Origin: Cryobacterium algoritolerans
Lineage (GTDB): Bacteria > Actinomycetota > Actinomycetes > Actinomycetales > Microbacteriaceae
Reading direction: 5' to 3'
Length of the DNA: 64,000 nucleotides
Assembly: GCF_004402785.1 (NCBI RefSeq)
Contig: NZ_SOFP01000013.1
Span: 1-64,000 of the forward strand
Shown piece by piece: positions 61,351 to 64,000 of this stretch. The translations under genes and the position numbers were made by a program. The first letter of the stretch is position 1, and every line of letters starts with the position of its first letter. The notes under the pieces were generated by a model. It saw only the letters and a list, made by a program, of their open reading frames with translations. It had not been told where the DNA came from and did not search any database.

Positions 61351-62621
61351 TCGGTACCCAAAGGTTCAACATGACGGGAAAGAAACTCGGCGGTCTCGCC
61401 TCACAGCATGGCAAGGCGATCCTTGAAATCGGCGTAGTCAGTGTCGCTGGCATCCTCGCGTCCGCGGGCTTTCAAGTGCTGGCAATCCGCGGCTTGGGGC
61501 CGCAAGGGTACGGGTTGCTTGCCTCGTTCTTGGCGCTCATCAACGTGGCAGCCATCGGGAGTTCAGCGCTGAGGAATTCGGTAGCTGTCATAACGGCCCA
61601 AAGTGGCTTGACGCAGGACCGTCCTGGTTCGCGTCGGCGTTGGCTGGACAGCTCTCTTGTAGAGGCGCTTGTACTCGGGACCGTCTGTACGGCGGGGATT
61701 CTGGTCGTTTCGCTCTTGCTCGCGAGCTCGCTGGACACGAACGTACCGGCGCTCATCGTGACAGCGAGTGTGATCATTCCGTACTTCCTGTTCTCCCGCG
61801 CACAGGGACTCCTGCAGGGCGCCGGAGATTCGCGCTCCGTGGTCTGGTGGTCGACCGGTGCGCAGATCATGCAGCTGTTGCTGAGCCTCGTAGCCCTCGC
61901 GCTTGGTTTCGGTGCGATAGGAATCTTGGCTGTCCTTCTGGCTACGGCCCTTCTGGGCACGGCTGGATCGACGTACCAGGCCCGACACCACTCTTTGCGT
62001 TCGCATAAGAAGCCCTTTTCGGTCGACAGTTCCGTTGTGTTGCTGCTCACGATCGCGCTGGCCTGGCTGACAAATGTCGATGTCATTCTCGTGCGGGCTG
62101 GGGCTTCTGGCGAAGTCGCGGGTGCTTATGCTGCTGCCGCTGTACTCGTCAAAACGATTCTGATCGTTCCTGCGACTCTCTCCCTGTACCTTCTGCCCCG
62201 GTTCGTCACGCGCCGAAAAGACTCCTCGATGACAAAGTTCGGAGTAAATGTGACGCTTGCGATCACAGGCGCGAGCGGACTCGCGATGTTTCTCATCGTC
62301 TGGCTGTTCGGTGGCGTGATTGTTCCCGTGCTCTTTGGTGCTGGATATGAAGTCAGCATCCAGGTCCTGCCATGGCTCGCACTCGCTTGGCTCCCATGGG
62401 CCATGGTGGGTGGAATCCTCATTCGTCTGACGGCGTCGAGTTCGAAGTTCGGGCTCTCCATCTTGCTTTGCGCAGCTCTCATCCAATGGGTCGGAGCAGT
62501 GGCACTTCTTCCGGATGTCATGGCAATGATCGCGATGAATGGCTGCCTCGGGCTTTTCGTCTTCATCGGTCTCTTCGCCATCCATCTCGTGTCTGCTCGA
62601 TCGGGTGGCCCTGCCGAGTAG
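61347..62621 (+). CDS. Polysaccharide flippase, Wzx/MATE-like
   Basis: A 424-residue membrane protein with about 12 hydrophobic segments, of the polysaccharide biosynthesis/MurJ-like flippase superfamily. The first helix region is ILEIGVVSVAGILASAGFQV, followed by the family hallmark GLGPQGYGLLASFLALINVA. A later part has AYAAAAVLVKTILIVPATLS and LYLLPRFVTRRKD. It would flip a lipid-linked repeat unit across the membrane. GTG 61347 overlaps the epimerase stop by four bases; ATG 61371 is an alternative. Its presence beside Wzm/Wzt means that two export routes may coexist. Confidence 0.87.
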   Translation: MIGTQRFNMTGKKLGGLASQHGKAILEIGVVSVAGILASAGFQVLAIRGLGPQGYGLLASFLALINVAAIGSSALRNSVAVITAQSGLTQDRPGSRRRWLDSSLVEALVLGTVCTAGILVVSLLLASSLDTNVPALIVTASVIIPYFLFSRAQGLLQGAGDSRSVVWWSTGAQIMQLLLSLVALALGFGAIGILAVLLATALLGTAGSTYQARHHSLRSHKKPFSVDSSVVLLLTIALAWLTNVDVILVRAGASGEVAGAYAAAAVLVKTILIVPATLSLYLLPRFVTRRKDSSMTKFGVNVTLAITGASGLAMFLIVWLFGGVIVPVLFGAGYEVSIQVLPWLALAWLPWAMVGGILIRLTASSSKFGLSILLCAALIQWVGAVALLPDVMAMIAMNGCLGLFVFIGLFAIHLVSARSGGPAE

Positions 62622-62652
62622 GCGGAGTTCCGTCTCGGAGTCCATTGTTAGA

Positions 62653-63390
62653 ATGTCACCTATGAACTCCCGTATTGAACGAACGCTCATTGTCATGCCT
62701 GCGTTCAATGAAGCGGAATCCGTAGGAGACGTCATTCGTGAAGTGCATTCGAAGATCCCGGGCGCACAATGCCTTGTGGTCGACGATGGATCGGGCGATG
62801 ACACGACTTCCGTAGCTCGAGCAGCCGGCGCTGAAGTGGCAGTGTTGCCCTTCAATCTCGGAGTCGGGGGAGCCATGCGCCTGGGGTTCAAATACGCCCT
62901 CGAGCGCGGCTTTGACAACGTGGTGCAGATCGATTCAGACGGTCAGCATGATCCGGGCAACGTTCCGAATCTGATCGCTCAGCTTGAGAAGGCGGACTTG
63001 GTGATTGGTGCGCGATTCGCGGGCGAAGGCGAGTACGCGGTCCACGGCCTCCGGAAAGCGGCAATGCGCCTACTTGCAACGATCTTGAGCCGCACGGCGG
63101 GAACGGCACTGACCGACACGACGTCCGGTTTCAAGGCCTGTGGCCCGCGGGCGGTCAAGCTGTTCGCAGAACACTACCCAGCCGAGTACCTGGGCGACAC
63201 TATCGAGGCACTCGTCATTGCATCCCGCGCGGGATGTGTGATCGTACAAGTGCCCGTTTCCATGCGCCCCCGGGCCGGGGGCAAACCGTCCCACAATCCG
63301 TTTGAGGCGGCAACATATCTGGGTCGAGCCTTTCTTGCACTCGGCTTCGCGCTTGTGCGACCGGCATCGACTCTCGCAACGAAGGCCTGA
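62653..63390 (+). CDS. GT2 glycosyltransferase, polyprenyl-phosphate type
   Basis: A 245-residue GT-A enzyme of the DPM1/ArnC-like group. Motifs are TLIVMPAFNEAESVGDVIRE, CLVVDDGSGDDTTSVARAAG, FNLGVGGAMRLGFKYALERG and VVQIDSDGQHDPGNVPNLI with D-x-D, then DTTSGFKACGPRAVKLF. No membrane spans are present. Such enzymes often charge undecaprenyl phosphate with a sugar; a DUF2304 membrane protein follows, a common pairing. The start may be ATG 62653 or 62662. Confidence 0.9.
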   Translation: MSPMNSRIERTLIVMPAFNEAESVGDVIREVHSKIPGAQCLVVDDGSGDDTTSVARAAGAEVAVLPFNLGVGGAMRLGFKYALERGFDNVVQIDSDGQHDPGNVPNLIAQLEKADLVIGARFAGEGEYAVHGLRKAAMRLLATILSRTAGTALTDTTSGFKACGPRAVKLFAEHYPAEYLGDTIEALVIASRAGCVIVQVPVSMRPRAGGKPSHNPFEAATYLGRAFLALGFALVRPASTLATKA

Positions 63391-63396
63391 CGCAAC

Positions 63397-63774
63397 ATGA
63401 GTTTGACTTCCTACATATTTGGAATCCTTGCGGCGTTGTCCACGCTCGTCGTAGTCATCGAGATGCTCCGTCGACGACGGCTTCGTGAACGCCACGCGAT
63501 TTGGTGGCTGATCGCGGGATCGCTCGCCCTCATCGTCGGGGTGTTTCCGGATGCGCTTGTTTGGAGCGCAAGAATTGTGGGGGTTGAAATCCCAACGAAC
63601 CTCGTGTTCTTCGTGAGCATTGCCGTCCTGGTGCTGGTTTGCCTACAACACAGTGCCGAGCTCACGGACCTGGAAAACGAGACTCGGACGCTTGCAGAGA
63701 TGTCGGCCCTCCAGGATCTTCGAATCCGACAACTGGAGGCGACTCTGCCGACACCGAGCGACACCAGCTCCTAG
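63397..63774 (+). CDS. DUF2304 membrane protein
   Basis: A 125-residue protein with three membrane spans (SLTSYIFGILAALSTLVVVI, HAIWWLIAGSLALIVGVFPD and LVFFVSIAVLVLVCLQHSAE) and the family R-R-x-L-R-E-R-H-A-x-W-W motif between the first two. A short C-terminal coiled coil (LTDLENETRTLAEM) follows. DUF2304 proteins occur next to GT2 genes such as the one upstream, six bases away, and may anchor them to the membrane. Confidence 0.85.
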   Translation: MSLTSYIFGILAALSTLVVVIEMLRRRRLRERHAIWWLIAGSLALIVGVFPDALVWSARIVGVEIPTNLVFFVSIAVLVLVCLQHSAELTDLENETRTLAEMSALQDLRIRQLEATLPTPSDTSS

Positions 63775-63856
63775 ACGATCCGTGGCGCCGAGGCCACATG
63801 TGGAACGAGTCTGCGGCATGCATCTACGCCTTCCGACGACGAACTAGAGTGGGACG

Positions 63857-63876
63857 GGCCGCAAGTTGATGCGGCC
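63857..63876 (+). terminator. Possible weak terminator
   Basis: A perfect 7-bp stem GGCCGCA / TGCGGCC with a 6-base loop, followed by TTCGTGC. It lies in the 141-bp gap between DUF2304 and the last gene. The T run is poor, so it may only slow transcription. Confidence 0.4.
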
Positions 63877-63915
63877 TTCGTGCACATCGCTGCATCCTTG
63901 ATGGGGAGATTTACA

Positions 63916-64000
63916 ATGGCACGTCGAATACCCGCCAAGCTGATCGCAACGGCATTCGTGCCGATCATGCTGTTCGTGGCATTGGTGAGTTGGGCCCTTG
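63916..64000 (+). CDS. Start of a gene cut by the right edge, probable exported or membrane protein
   Basis: ATG 63916 has GGGGAG eight bases upstream and opens a frame that runs off the window after 28 codons. The visible part is MARRIPAKLIATAFVPIMLF and then VALVSWAL. This is a basic N-terminus followed by a hydrophobic stretch, like a signal peptide or first membrane span. Nothing more can be said about function; a role in the glycan locus is likely from position only. Confidence 0.6.
   Translation, partial: MARRIPAKLIATAFVPIMLFVALVSWAL

Overview
The window is high-GC DNA with frequent GTG and TTG starts. Many genes overlap by four bases at their stop/start (ATGA or GTGA). Gene content points to an actinobacterium, most likely Micrococcales, family Microbacteriaceae (Cryobacterium-like). 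Supporting features are an acyl-CoA carboxylase with an epsilon subunit next to BirA and Maf, sdhCDAB in one operon, an MgtA-like mannosyltransferase and a large rhamnose glycan locus. The genus call is inference; no rRNA or tRNA gene was seen.

Bases 1-13140 hold housekeeping genes: the end of glpK followed by a 13-copy 9-bp minisatellite and a terminator; an AbiEi/DUF559-type gene flanked by two 97-bp palindrome-ended elements; the trpS-GNAT-HAD operon; xth; a YihY/BrkB membrane protein; sdhCDAB; and a divergent pair, a GT4 mannosyltransferase and manC. Bases 13347-26997 form a nucleoside uptake and salvage region. It contains a BMP lipoprotein, an ABC ATPase, two permeases, cytidine deaminase, thymidine phosphorylase, adenosine deaminase and an orphan PTS EIIA-EIIB pair. 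Purine nucleoside phosphorylase and a phosphohexomutase lie on the other strand, followed by a flavin disulfide-reductase-like enzyme without its redox cysteines.

Bases 27083-37308 carry the acyl-CoA carboxylase and biotin block (alpha, Maf, epsilon, beta, BirA). It is interrupted by an RNA methyltransferase and a three-gene signalling unit: response regulator, DesK-type kinase and a kinase-like membrane protein. A PH-domain protein, GtrA, PurK, PurE and an LCP-family ligase follow.

From about 41.5 kb to the right edge the window is a surface-polysaccharide locus. It encodes all four dTDP-L-rhamnose enzymes (RmlA, B, C, D), with a VapBC-like pair between rmlD and rmlB; seven proteins with glycosyltransferase folds, one a GT2-GT4 fusion; a SAM methyltransferase; a broken pyruvyltransferase; Wzm/Wzt ABC export; a Wzx-type flippase; a UDP-GlcNAc 2-epimerase; DUF2304; and a secreted repeat protein. 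From about 45.4 kb codon use is visibly more A/T-rich, suggesting acquired DNA. Within it, 48.2-49.8 kb is decaying or switchable: two frameshifts in simple repeats and one in-frame TAG in two neighbouring genes. A coiled coil ending in an S-x-S-W-R-x-T-x-P-L-R-like tail occurs three times, once fused to a methyltransferase and twice as a separate small gene right after an enzyme gene. This is the best candidate in the window for an undescribed assembly module.
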